The translations under genes were made by a program, and so were the position numbers. 46,427 nt of DNA, from contig JAIBAP010000048.1 of NCBI GenBank assembly GCA_019695115.1, positions 1-46,427 on the forward strand, read 5' to 3'. Shown here piece by piece: positions 16,601-23,317 of the stretch (positions within the stretch are counted from its first letter, which is position 1; the number at the start of each line of letters is the position of its first letter). This DNA is from Caldilineales bacterium (GTDB taxonomy: Bacteria; Chloroflexota; Anaerolineae; J102). Under the pieces are notes generated by a model, which had not been told where the DNA came from, did no database searches, and saw only the letters and a program-made list of their open reading frames with translations.

Positions 16601-19097
16601 GCTCATCGTCGACAAGATCGCATTTCCCAGCGTTGCCCATATTGACGGTCAGGTTGGCGTTACCCTGCGGCTCACAGGCAACTGCCCGTCTGAAGTAGGT
16701 AGTGCAGTCGACGTGGCCCTGGTTATCGACCGCTCTTCCTCGATGTGCGGCGCCAAGCTCGACCAAGCCCAGGCCGCGGGCCAAGCCTTCCTCGACAACA
16801 TGGCCTTCCCACCTGACCAAGCCAGCATCGTTTCCTTTGCCAGCATCGCCCAACTGCACACTGGGCTCACCGGCAATCGGACGCAGGCGGGCGCTGCTCT
16901 GGGCAACATCGCCTGCGGCGGCTTCTCGCGCATCGACGCCGGTCTGAACAAGGCCTTCGAGGAGATGTCCGGGCCGCGACGGGTGGCCGGACACACGCCC
17001 GCCGTCCTCCTGCTGACAGACGGAAATCCCGAAGGCAGCTACGCCGAAGAGGTGCGGACGGCGGCGCGGCATCTCCGAGAAGCCGGAATCCAGTTGTATA
17101 CAGTCGGATTGGGCGACGACGCCGATGCCTCACTTCTGCGCGAGATCGCCACTGCGCCCGACCACTTCTACCACTCCCCCGCGCCCGCCGACCTGGCCGC
17201 TATCTACACCCGGCTGGCCACCGAACTTCGCGACGTCCCCGGCGTCAACGTCAATCTTGTCGACACTATCAGCCCCAGTTTCGAGGTCGTCTCTGACTCG
17301 TTCAGCGGCGCGGCCATACCTCAAGTCAACGGCCAGGTCCTCACCTGGCAACTGCCCCGCCTGGCAGCCGGCATAACAGAGGTTAGTTTCAACGTCAGGC
17401 CCAAGCAGTGCGGAACGTTCGCAGTCAACGAATCTGCGGCTATGAGCTACGACGACAATCGCGGCGTCCGGCATACCCTGGTCTTTCCCCCCACCAGCGT
17501 GGCCGTCGAGGGCTGCACCACTACGCTCAGCGACGTCTTCGTGCGCGACAACCCGTACGACACCGGCGGCGTGCCAAGCAGCGCGCCCTGGTGGGAAAGC
17601 CCTGATCTGTGGGTGCGGCGCCTCGACGACGGCCAGACCGCTCACGAGAACCCAGAGGCCGGGCAACGCAACTATATCTACGTACGCGTCACCAACCGGG
17701 GCACGACGACGATGCGCGACATCGACATCGCTGCATATTTCGCCAACCCCACCCTGGGCTTGGGGTGGCCATCAGACTGGAACGCCATCCCGGGCACGCG
17801 GCGCATCGACAGCCTGGCCCCCGGCGAAGCGACCATCGTCGCCCTGCCTTGGGATGTGCCCAACGTCAGCGGTCATTTCTGCCTGCTGGTGCGGATCAAC
17901 GCCGACAACGACCCCATCCGCAACAACAGTGTGCCCTGGGACAACAACATCGCCCAGCGCAACCTGCATATCATAGCCTATCCTTTGCCGCCTGCCGGTG
18001 GCTGCCAGATGGACCTGCCCGGCTTCTACAGCGACCGCGCCGCCTTCACCGTCGCCAACCTGCTCGAAACCCCCTCGCTCGTCGATCTCCAGATCATGTC
18101 CGCCAGTTTGCCGCCCAGCGCCGAGGTGCGCTTCGAACCGAGGCCGCTGGCCGGGCGCTGGGCTTCGATGGATGGCCTGGTGCCGGAAAGCGACGGTCGC
18201 CTTTTCGTTGCAGGTTTCCCGGCCATGCTCTACGGCCTGCGCCTCAACCCGCTCGAACGCCGCACCGTCTACCTGGAAGTGCGAGCGCCGGGCGATACGC
18301 GCTTCCAGGTGGGGCTTTACGAAATTGTGCGGGGGCAGGTGGTGGGCGGGAATACGTATGAACGCTATCTCCCTCCCTGCCTGGGCCAGTTGACCGGAAA
18401 AGTGACCAACGTCTTCACTGGCAGGCCCATCGCCAGCGCATCCGTTTGCCTGCCCGCCAGCAACCAATGTGCGACCACGGATGAGCGCGGGCGCTACACT
18501 CTGGCCGGCGTCCCCGCCCAAACCCTGACGGCGCGCACCACGGCCGCCGGCTACCTGCCCCTAGCGCGCACCATCACTATCCCGACCGGCGCTGCGGCCA
18601 TGGCGAACTTCGAGTTGGCGCCTATCCCCCCCGCCGAGGACATGCGAATTGTGCTGACGTGGGGATCGGCCCCGCGCGACCTCGACGCTCACTTGTGGTT
18701 ACCTGCGCCTCAGCCTTTCCATGTCTACTACTCACAGCCCGGCATCTGCGCCGCCTTCCCGCATGCCTGCCTGGACGTGGACGACACCACCGGCTACGGC
18801 CCTGAAACCATTACCATTCACCAACGGCTCGACGGCAGCTACACCTTCGCCGTGTATCAGTTCACATTTGGCGGTGCACTGGCGGGATCCGGGGCCCGCG
18901 TACAGGTGTACAATGGGGGAGAGCTGCTGGCACAGTTCGAGGCTCCCACAGTCGGCATCGGCCGTTGGTGGCATGTCTTCGACCTTGACGGAACGACCGG
19001 CATCCTCACGCCGCGCAACCGCATTCTCTCGACCCCGCCAGGGCCGTATGCCACCGCTAGCGATGCGGCGCCGCAGGGCAAAGAAGGCGCGCGGTGA
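13659..19097 (+). CDS. Giant secreted protein: DUF7948/SBBP propeller, VWA, CARDB-like and C-terminal beta domains
   Basis: The ATG at 13659 is preferred over one at 13590 because AAGGAG lies 8 bases before it and MKTRRLIFLLAFF is a proper signal peptide. The 1812-aa protein opens with a DUF7948-like domain (about 45-265, FVQNAGQWPE). SBBP beta-propeller repeats follow (about 278-727, FSTYLGG and SSNFPTT recurring). A CBM-like jelly-roll (740-884) and a Thr/Pro stalk (894-977) come next. The VWA domain has MIDAS DRSSS (Asp1024), followed by the CARDB-like region. A carboxypeptidase-regulatory domain (1575-1654) and a YfaP/DUF2135-like domain (about 1657-1787, DLDAHLWLP) end it. No anchor is seen. 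Residues near 95-115 contain a low-complexity insert. It is a paralogue of the protein at 6125-11446 over leader and module. Confidence 0.9.
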   Translation: MKTRRLIFLLAFFMIVVLLIGGGMAYSGVSSQLAPARPLPSDFPGSPILFVQNAGQWPEPARFQIWGGPAGTMWLAEDAIWLTFVEHSTEPAPVDSPSSSDSAFRSPQFEIQNWKSANIKLTFAGANPHPIIEPYGRLETTVSYFIGSDPEQWRPEVPVWSGVRYVDVWPGIDLVLADKAGRWGWWWEASVEADLDVVRLRVEGAEVVRVEGGALVLHTEAGAIALSLPAADFLYRIESVLPDGRAQSTEISPALGSDQIAPQPEAGLLPVADPSALLFSTYLGGAADDETYGFDVNAAGDVYIIGTTRSSNFPTTPGASDRALGGVRDAVVARINAEGNHLVYAAFLGGNGSDWGFDIAVDEASSAYLTGYTASSDFPTSANAYDRSLNGGRDVFLAQLNDGGSSLLYSTFLGGSGDDDGYGIALDSTGGVTVGGGTESSNFPTTAGASDTSYNGGRDAFLARFTPGVGPQLVYSSYFGGAEQDDIEDIVMDGSRTIFAVGGTNSTGFPTTVGAYDRSHNGGRDIFVVKLNPDGGLGFSTFLGGSSDDDANGIAVDGDGRVYVAGGAGSADFPTANGLDSSLGGNSDLYVSRFDPTGASLEFSTFIGGSGDDGGGKVQVSANGVIFVSGRSNSPDFPTSADALFPSLAGDTDAVLVALQSEPPLLGFGTYLGGAGADAANDIVLGPDDSVYLTGRTAGGFPITAGAFDATYNGGVTDAFVSRVRAGFAPPPATSTPTASPYFLWATEAEQGQLIQPIALRTDPLASACYHIWTNDDWSEGGVSFNLTVPAEKTYYLWARAMGLAWNQNSFFVSFDGRPDIHFEIQPIGGENGVWGWHWGGVENGIGNPNAFSLAAGPHTLRFKSREPNARLDAVLLTDSSALIPTDPLTLCGSVTPTHTPTGTQTPTGTLTPTRTPSPSLTPTSTRTLSPTPTLTSTPTPTASPTATPSPTSTPTFVPPPFTPTPVLPTPTATPNFPTCSLIVDKIAFPSVAHIDGQVGVTLRLTGNCPSEVGSAVDVALVIDRSSSMCGAKLDQAQAAGQAFLDNMAFPPDQASIVSFASIAQLHTGLTGNRTQAGAALGNIACGGFSRIDAGLNKAFEEMSGPRRVAGHTPAVLLLTDGNPEGSYAEEVRTAARHLREAGIQLYTVGLGDDADASLLREIATAPDHFYHSPAPADLAAIYTRLATELRDVPGVNVNLVDTISPSFEVVSDSFSGAAIPQVNGQVLTWQLPRLAAGITEVSFNVRPKQCGTFAVNESAAMSYDDNRGVRHTLVFPPTSVAVEGCTTTLSDVFVRDNPYDTGGVPSSAPWWESPDLWVRRLDDGQTAHENPEAGQRNYIYVRVTNRGTTTMRDIDIAAYFANPTLGLGWPSDWNAIPGTRRIDSLAPGEATIVALPWDVPNVSGHFCLLVRINADNDPIRNNSVPWDNNIAQRNLHIIAYPLPPAGGCQMDLPGFYSDRAAFTVANLLETPSLVDLQIMSASLPPSAEVRFEPRPLAGRWASMDGLVPESDGRLFVAGFPAMLYGLRLNPLERRTVYLEVRAPGDTRFQVGLYEIVRGQVVGGNTYERYLPPCLGQLTGKVTNVFTGRPIASASVCLPASNQCATTDERGRYTLAGVPAQTLTARTTAAGYLPLARTITIPTGAAAMANFELAPIPPAEDMRIVLTWGSAPRDLDAHLWLPAPQPFHVYYSQPGICAAFPHACLDVDDTTGYGPETITIHQRLDGSYTFAVYQFTFGGALAGSGARVQVYNGGELLAQFEAPTVGIGRWWHVFDLDGTTGILTPRNRILSTPPGPYATASDAAPQGKEGAR
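16596..18380 (+). repeat. Shared VWA-CARDB module, copy B
   Basis: This is the partner of 8099-9883, 8497 bp downstream and equal in length (595 codons). Silent and conservative changes are scattered throughout. The flanks (Thr/Pro stalk before it; carboxypeptidase-regulatory or propeller domains after it) differ completely, so the module was moved or duplicated as a unit between different front and back ends. Confidence 0.9.
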
Positions 19098-19102
19098 GCA
19101 AG

Positions 19103-19594
19103 TCACATGTGGACGAGACTACTGAAGCAAAGCCCCTCATCTCTCCCCCCCTCGGACATCACCCCCTCGCTCTCCTCGATCAAAAACGGCGGGTTCGGCT
19201 GCTCGAAACTCAACCCCGGCGCTGGAATGCGATGATGCTTGATGTCCGGCGGGATGTGCTTGTGATGCGGATGCGTGCTGGCCAGTGTTGGATCGTTGGG
19301 ATGTGGCTGCGAGTCGTACCAATACAACTTCTCGGATCCCTGCCAGACCTCATAGCCGTATCCTCGTAGCACCACACCGCCGCCGCCGAACGTCAGACGC
19401 TCTTTCACCACGAGATGATGACCGCTGTCGAAGATGATCTCGCCCGCCACTGTCGCGACGCTGGCCCCTTCCCGCGCAACTACAAGCGTCGAAGTGACTA
19501 TATTGGCATAACGCTCTGGCAGGGTGTAGACGAAGGTCTCGTAGTCACGCAGGGACCGGAATGCGTTCACGTCGCGCTGCCCTTTCGATGACAT
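19103..19594 (-). CDS. TumE-type toxin-like protein (DUF6516)
   Basis: A 163-aa protein with the DUF6516/TumE pattern: LRDYETFVYTLPERY, SGHHLVVKERLTF, LRGYGYEVW, WYDSQPHPN, HHKHIPPDIKHH and FEQPNPPFLIEE. Members of this family are annotated as toxins of small toxin-antitoxin pairs; their activity is poorly known. The ATG at 19594 lies inside the upstream gene (50-bp overlap). An in-frame GTG at 19570 may be the real start because the family core begins right after it. The last 20 residues (after FLIEE) are Gly/Ser-rich and atypical, perhaps a frameshifted tail. The gene ends 5 bp from the convergent giant-protein gene. Confidence 0.75.
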   Translation of the reverse strand: MSSKGQRDVNAFRSLRDYETFVYTLPERYANIVTSTLVVAREGASVATVAGEIIFDSGHHLVVKERLTFGGGGVVLRGYGYEVWQGSEKLYWYDSQPHPNDPTLASTHPHHKHIPPDIKHHRIPAPGLSFEQPNPPFLIEESEGVMSEGGRDEGLCFSSLVHM

Positions 19595-19838
19595 TGGCCA
19601 GCAGGGTCTGTCGTCTCAGCGCCTGGATCGTAGTGCGATACTGCTCGCGCCGCTCCTGGAAAATCTCATAGACCCCCGCCCAGTCGCTCCAATCCAGCAC
19701 CCAGGCGTCATCCGCCGGCTCTTCGCCGCTTATATACGACTCGTAGAAGGTTTCGGACAGAACGCCGTATTTGCGTTCATAGGTTAGCAAGTCTTCTTCG
19801 AGCGCGTGAATATCGAGAATGATTTCGTCGAGTGTCAT
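19545..19838 (-). CDS. Small acidic antitoxin-like partner of the TumE-type protein
   Basis: A 97-aa protein, largely helical and acidic. It begins MTLDEIILDIHALEEDLLTYERKYGV and continues with ETFYESYISGEE, DWSDWAGVYEIF and a basic end. Small proteins with this LEE..L..YE.KYG...E.FY layout commonly sit directly upstream of DUF6516/TumE genes, which suggests an antitoxin role; this is from memory of family context. The reading frame overlaps the toxin-like gene by 50 bp. A GGAGG ribosome binding site and a TTGCTC-16-TATAAT promoter lie just upstream. No DNA-binding domain is obvious. Confidence 0.7.
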   Translation of the reverse strand: MTLDEIILDIHALEEDLLTYERKYGVLSETFYESYISGEEPADDAWVLDWSDWAGVYEIFQERREQYRTTIQALRRQTLLANVIERAARRERIPVPA

Positions 19839-19863
19839 CGTCGTTGCCTCCGCTTCAGGGCGA

Positions 19864-19891
19864 ATTATACTGCCGGCGCGCCGGTGAGCAA
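19864..19891 (-). promoter_or_regulatory. Promoter of the toxin-antitoxin-like pair with a palindrome in the spacer
   Basis: Read on the minus strand, TTGCTC (19886-19891), a 16-bp spacer and a perfect TATAAT (19864-19869) lie 26 bp before the ATG at 19838. The spacer contains the 12-bp perfect palindrome CCGGCGCGCCGG (19873-19884). A protein bound there would block RNA polymerase, which is the expected layout of toxin-antitoxin autoregulation. Confidence 0.7.
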
Positions 19892-19897
19892 AGCACC

Positions 19898-21898
19898 CTA
19901 CCTCCCCACCAACTCCAAATAATCCGCCCGCGCATTCCGGTCCGGCTTCAGCCCCAACAAACGCAGAAGCTGCGAGGTCAGCGCCGCTTTGCGCTCGGCA
20001 TCGCTGGCCGACCAGGTGCGGGCCTTGATCTCGATGAAATTGCCGGACCCCTGTGGCCGCGTGATCTGGTCGAGATTGATGGCAAACTCCGTCGCCTCGT
20101 ACTTCACCCAGTAGCGCTTACGCCACTTCACGATCTCGAACTCCTGCCGGGGCATGAAATACTCGCGATAGAAACGCAGCGAATAGGTGGCCTGAGCGGT
20201 GTAGCGCGAGCGCGAGAGAATGACCGAATCCTGGAACTCGCGATCCTTGATCCCCTCCATCAGGGTCAGGCTGTAGGTGGGGCGCACACTCAAGGCCGTC
20301 GCCCGGCCTTCTTCGCCCGCGCCCACCAGCTCGTTATCCTCGCGGTAGCGCAGATAGCGGTCGCCCGTCCCGCCCTCGAACAGAAAATAGGTATCGAACT
20401 GCTGCCGCACCGACTGGCGGATGATCTCCAGGTCACTCGCCAGCAACCTGGCTTCGACCGCATCCACCTCCTCGATCCGCACCTTCACCTGCACTTCATA
20501 CGTCTCCTTCTGGGCAAAGCCGCCAATCGCCACCGTCTTGTTCAGAAGACTGCCCTCGCGTTCGGCCATGAAGGTATTCACCCGTGCGGCGATTTCGGCC
20601 GCCCGCGCCTGCACCGCCGGCAGATCGACCGTCAGCAGCGCCCGATCCTGCACCAACTGCCGGCCATGCACCCACACATGCCGCACATCCGTGCTCTTGG
20701 CGGCATAGACCAGATGGCTGTAGACACTGTGTGGGCCGAGATGGAAGCGCGGGGCAGCGTGCGCGCCCGACTGATCCACCACCACCACATCCGCCAGTTT
20801 CCCCACCTCCAGGCTGCCGATCTCAGGGTGGAGGTGCAGGGCGCGGGCGCCCTCGATGGTTGCCATCGCAAAGGCTTCCTGCGCCGGCAGGGCGGTGGGG
20901 TCGCCGGTGGTGGCCTTGGGCAAGAACGACGCCAGCCGCACCTCCTCGAACATGTCCAGGTCGTTATTGCTGGCCGGGCCGTCGGTGCCGATCCCCACCG
21001 GGATGCCCGCCGCCCGCAGCTTCAGCACCGGCGCGAAGCCCGAAGCCAGCTTGAGATTGGAGGACGGGTTGTGCGCCACCCCGGCGCCGCTGTGATAGAG
21101 CAACGGGATCTCCCGCTCCTTGATATGAACGCAATGGGCGGCGATCACCTTGGCCTCGAACAGGCCCAGACGGTGGGTGTACTCGATCGGCGGGGCGTCA
21201 TAATCCCGCAGGGCATCCTGCACCTCGATCGCCGTCTCGGACAGATGGATGTGTAGCGGCGAATCGGTGGCCACGGCCAGCGCCGTCGCCGCCTTCAGAA
21301 TCTCGTCGGTGTTGGTAAAAGGCGCGTGCGGCGCCACCGCCGGCGTTATCAACTCGTGCCCTTTCCAGGCTTCGATGAAAGCCCGGCAGCGGGCCAGGCC
21401 CTCGTCCCACGACTGTGCGTCGGGCGAGGGGAACTTGAGGATCGTCTGCCCCAACACCGCCCGCATCCCCACCTCGGCCGTCGCCCGCGCCACCTCCTCC
21501 TCGAAATAGTACATGTCATTGAAGGTGGTGATGCCGCTGAGCAGCATCTCGGCGCAAGCCAGGCGCGTGCCCACCTCGCAGAAATCAGGGCCGACGAACT
21601 CGCGCTCGACCGGCATCATATAGCCCAGCAGCCACACATCCAGCCGCAAGTCATCGGCCAGCCCGCGCAGCAGCGTCATCGGCGCGTGGGTGTGGGCGTT
21701 GATAAGGCCGGGGATGACCAGCTTGCCGCTGCAATCCACCTCCTGCTCGGCCGTCACCTGCTGGCGCACGCGCTCGGCCGGGCCGACGGCCACGATCTGC
21801 GAGCCGCGTATCGCCACCGCGCCGGGGTTGAAGACATCGCGCTTGGCGTTCATGGTGACGACGACGCCATCCACCAACAACGTATCGACTTGACGCAT
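19898..21898 (-). CDS. Amidohydrolase (MTA/SAH/adenosine deaminase type) fused to a C-terminal CYTH domain
   Basis: The start at 21898 has AAGGAG 8 bases upstream and begins MRQVDTLLVDG; an in-frame ATG at 21952 gives an unlikely extension. The 666-aa product has two parts. Residues 1-450 are a metal-dependent amidohydrolase of the MTA/SAH deaminase type: AHTHAP (His69, His71), HIHLSE (His218, Glu221), AAHCVH (His255) and GTDGPASNN (Asp306). This would deaminate methylthioadenosine, S-adenosylhomocysteine or a similar nucleoside. Residues about 464-660 are a CYTH (class IV cyclase/triphosphatase) domain with YEVQVKVRI, DTYFLF, YLRYRED, W.KRYWVKY and GNFIEIK. The usual ExExK reads EVQVK (468-472), so the second Glu is Gln470. 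The deaminase family normally ends near 430-450 aa, so the fusion is unusual. It is followed 59 bp on by the TumE-type pair and preceded by the VKOR gene. Confidence 0.88.
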   Translation of the reverse strand: MRQVDTLLVDGVVVTMNAKRDVFNPGAVAIRGSQIVAVGPAERVRQQVTAEQEVDCSGKLVIPGLINAHTHAPMTLLRGLADDLRLDVWLLGYMMPVEREFVGPDFCEVGTRLACAEMLLSGITTFNDMYYFEEEVARATAEVGMRAVLGQTILKFPSPDAQSWDEGLARCRAFIEAWKGHELITPAVAPHAPFTNTDEILKAATALAVATDSPLHIHLSETAIEVQDALRDYDAPPIEYTHRLGLFEAKVIAAHCVHIKEREIPLLYHSGAGVAHNPSSNLKLASGFAPVLKLRAAGIPVGIGTDGPASNNDLDMFEEVRLASFLPKATTGDPTALPAQEAFAMATIEGARALHLHPEIGSLEVGKLADVVVVDQSGAHAAPRFHLGPHSVYSHLVYAAKSTDVRHVWVHGRQLVQDRALLTVDLPAVQARAAEIAARVNTFMAEREGSLLNKTVAIGGFAQKETYEVQVKVRIEEVDAVEARLLASDLEIIRQSVRQQFDTYFLFEGGTGDRYLRYREDNELVGAGEEGRATALSVRPTYSLTLMEGIKDREFQDSVILSRSRYTAQATYSLRFYREYFMPRQEFEIVKWRKRYWVKYEATEFAINLDQITRPQGSGNFIEIKARTWSASDAERKAALTSQLLRLLGLKPDRNARADYLELVGR

Positions 21899-21971
21899 GC
21901 TCAGGCTCCTTGATAAACGAAGCGCGTGGGTGTTCCGCCCACGCGCCGGCATCGAGACCTGCTTGGGGTCA

Positions 21972-22415
21972 TCAGGCTTCCTCCAGCGCCGCTTCCTGAC
22001 CGAAGACGAGCATGGCGGCCAAGACCATGATGACGATCAGATTGACAAACGAAGCGACGCACCACGGGCACACCTCCCGCAGCAGGAACAACTCGGTGTA
22101 GGTCAGGTAGGCGGAAAAAGCGACGCCGCCGGCCGCCAGGGCAAAAAAGGCCAGGTCGGGCAGCGAACCTCGCTCGGGTTGCTGCCAGCGGTTGTAGATC
22201 GCCAGCGCCAACAGGGCCAGATAGCAGAGCAAGCCCAAGTAAGCCACCGGGACGCCCAAGAAGTAGGCGTAGATGCTGTTCTGGACGGTCGAGCAATCGC
22301 CGACGCCGCCGCAAAAGGCCTCGGTGTTGGTGAGCTTCACCCAACTGAGATAGCCGGCGATGCCGACCCCCAGCAGGCCGAGGCCGACCAAAACGTTGCG
22401 TAGTCTGGCCGTCAT
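21972..22415 (-). CDS. Vitamin K epoxide reductase (VKOR) family membrane protein
   Basis: This four-helix membrane protein (147 aa) reoxidises DsbA-type oxidoreductases and passes electrons to quinone, so it is the bacterial DsbB substitute. The key residues are present: loop Cys35/Cys41 (FCGGVGDCS), the conserved Ser/Gln following them, and the CPWC active site (Cys116, Cys119). The ATG at 22415 is chosen because AGGGAG lies 6 bases upstream; a TTG six bases earlier (22421) would overlap the dsbA stop. It lies directly after the DsbA-like gene with no gap, and the two form a complete disulfide-forming pair. Confidence 0.93.
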   Translation of the reverse strand: MTARLRNVLVGLGLLGVGIAGYLSWVKLTNTEAFCGGVGDCSTVQNSIYAYFLGVPVAYLGLLCYLALLALAIYNRWQQPERGSLPDLAFFALAAGGVAFSAYLTYTELFLLREVCPWCVASFVNLIVIMVLAAMLVFGQEAALEEA

Positions 22416-22417
22416 TT

Positions 22418-23158
22418 TCAACTCCCTGACTTTGCCTGCTCGACCGCCGCCTTAAACGCCGCCGGATCGAACGCGCCTTCGTACTTCACATCGTTGATGA
22501 AGATGGTCGGCGTCGAGTTGACGCCCTTATCGCGCGCCTCGATGTCCTCACGCAACATCGCCTCCTTGTACTTTTGGCTTTCCAGACACTTAGCGAAGGC
22601 GGCCGTGTCGAGGCCGATGTCGGCGGCCCGCTGCTCGAAATCCGAGATCTGCACGGCGCGGGGGTCCTGGCGCAAGCTCGCCAGAAGAACATCATGATAT
22701 TCCCAGAAACGCCCCTGGTCGGCTGCGCACTCGGCCGCCATCGCCGCCACCATCGAGTCGTTGCCGATCACAAAGCGATGTTTGAACTCGAAGCGGGCGA
22801 TGCCTGGCTTCACGAGGTCCTCGCGAATAGTCTTCTCCATGACGCGGTTGAAATCCTGGCAATGCGGGCACTGGAAATCTTCGTAGGCGACGATGGTCAC
22901 AGGAGCATTGGGGTCGCCCAGCGTCCGCCCGTCTGCCGGCTGCCCCACGGCGGCGGCGATCGAGCTACCGGCGGCCACGGTCGGGCTTGGTTGGCGGCTG
23001 TTCAGCAGGGCAACGACGGCCAACAACGCCAGCAGAGCGACGCCGGCGCCGGCAACCAACCACAACCAGCGCCGGCTGCTGGCTTGCTGTTTCGCCTCGG
23101 CCTCGCTGATCGGCTTGCTGCCTTTGCGCGGGGCCGGGCTTTCAATCTTCTTAGTCAT
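22418..23158 (-). CDS. Membrane-anchored DsbA-like thiol:disulfide oxidoreductase
   Basis: A 246-aa protein: basic cytoplasmic tail (1-30), one membrane helix (31-52), and an outside thioredoxin/DsbA-fold domain with CPHC (Cys97, Cys100) and the cis-Pro loop STPTIFIN. It should introduce disulfides in exported proteins, such as the Cys-rich domains encoded at 7123-7924. The start at 23158 follows AAAGGA; an ATG at 23206 would run through the promoter region. The stop codon lies 2 bp before the ATG of the VKOR gene, so the two are co-transcribed, probably with the amidohydrolase-CYTH gene further on. Confidence 0.93.
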   Translation of the reverse strand: MTKKIESPAPRKGSKPISEAEAKQQASSRRWLWLVAGAGVALLALLAVVALLNSRQPSPTVAAGSSIAAAVGQPADGRTLGDPNAPVTIVAYEDFQCPHCQDFNRVMEKTIREDLVKPGIARFEFKHRFVIGNDSMVAAMAAECAADQGRFWEYHDVLLASLRQDPRAVQISDFEQRAADIGLDTAAFAKCLESQKYKEAMLREDIEARDKGVNSTPTIFINDVKYEGAFDPAAFKAAVEQAKSGS

Positions 23159-23196
23159 AGTCAAACAATCCTTTCTGAGGGTGAAATGATGCTCCG

Positions 23197-23202
23197 AGTA
23201 TA
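23197..23202 (-). promoter_or_regulatory. Extended -10 element for the dsbA-VKOR operon
   Basis: On the minus strand TGCTATACT gives an extended -10 (TGnTATACT), about 39 bp before the dsbA-like start codon. A TTGACG lies upstream but at a spacing of 11, too close for a standard -35, so recognition would depend on the extended -10. Confidence 0.5.
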
Positions 23203-23276
23203 GCACAGCCTGCCGTCAAGGGCGATGCCGGCGATCCCAGGCTGTTCCACCGCCGGTCACAGCGCCGAACACCGGT

Positions 23277-23306
23277 TTGGCGCCCCCTTGCCCTGCCCGC
23301 TAGAAT
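23277..23306 (+). promoter_or_regulatory. Promoter of the O-antigen ligase gene, nearly leaderless
   Basis: TTGGCG (23277-23282), an 18-bp spacer and TAGAAT (23301-23306) lie only 11 bp before the ATG at 23318. The expected transcript start would fall about 5 bases before the ATG, and no ribosome binding site is visible, so the mRNA may be almost leaderless. Confidence 0.55.
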
Positions 23307-23317
23307 ACGGTTTTCAC

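Noticed and set aside
19094-19369. Plus-strand 91-codon frame after the giant gene
   Set aside because: Antisense to the TumE-like gene, which has clear family motifs.
22416-22421. TTG start for the VKOR gene overlapping the dsbA stop
   Set aside because: The ATG at 22415 has an AGGGAG at proper distance; the extra two residues are not needed.
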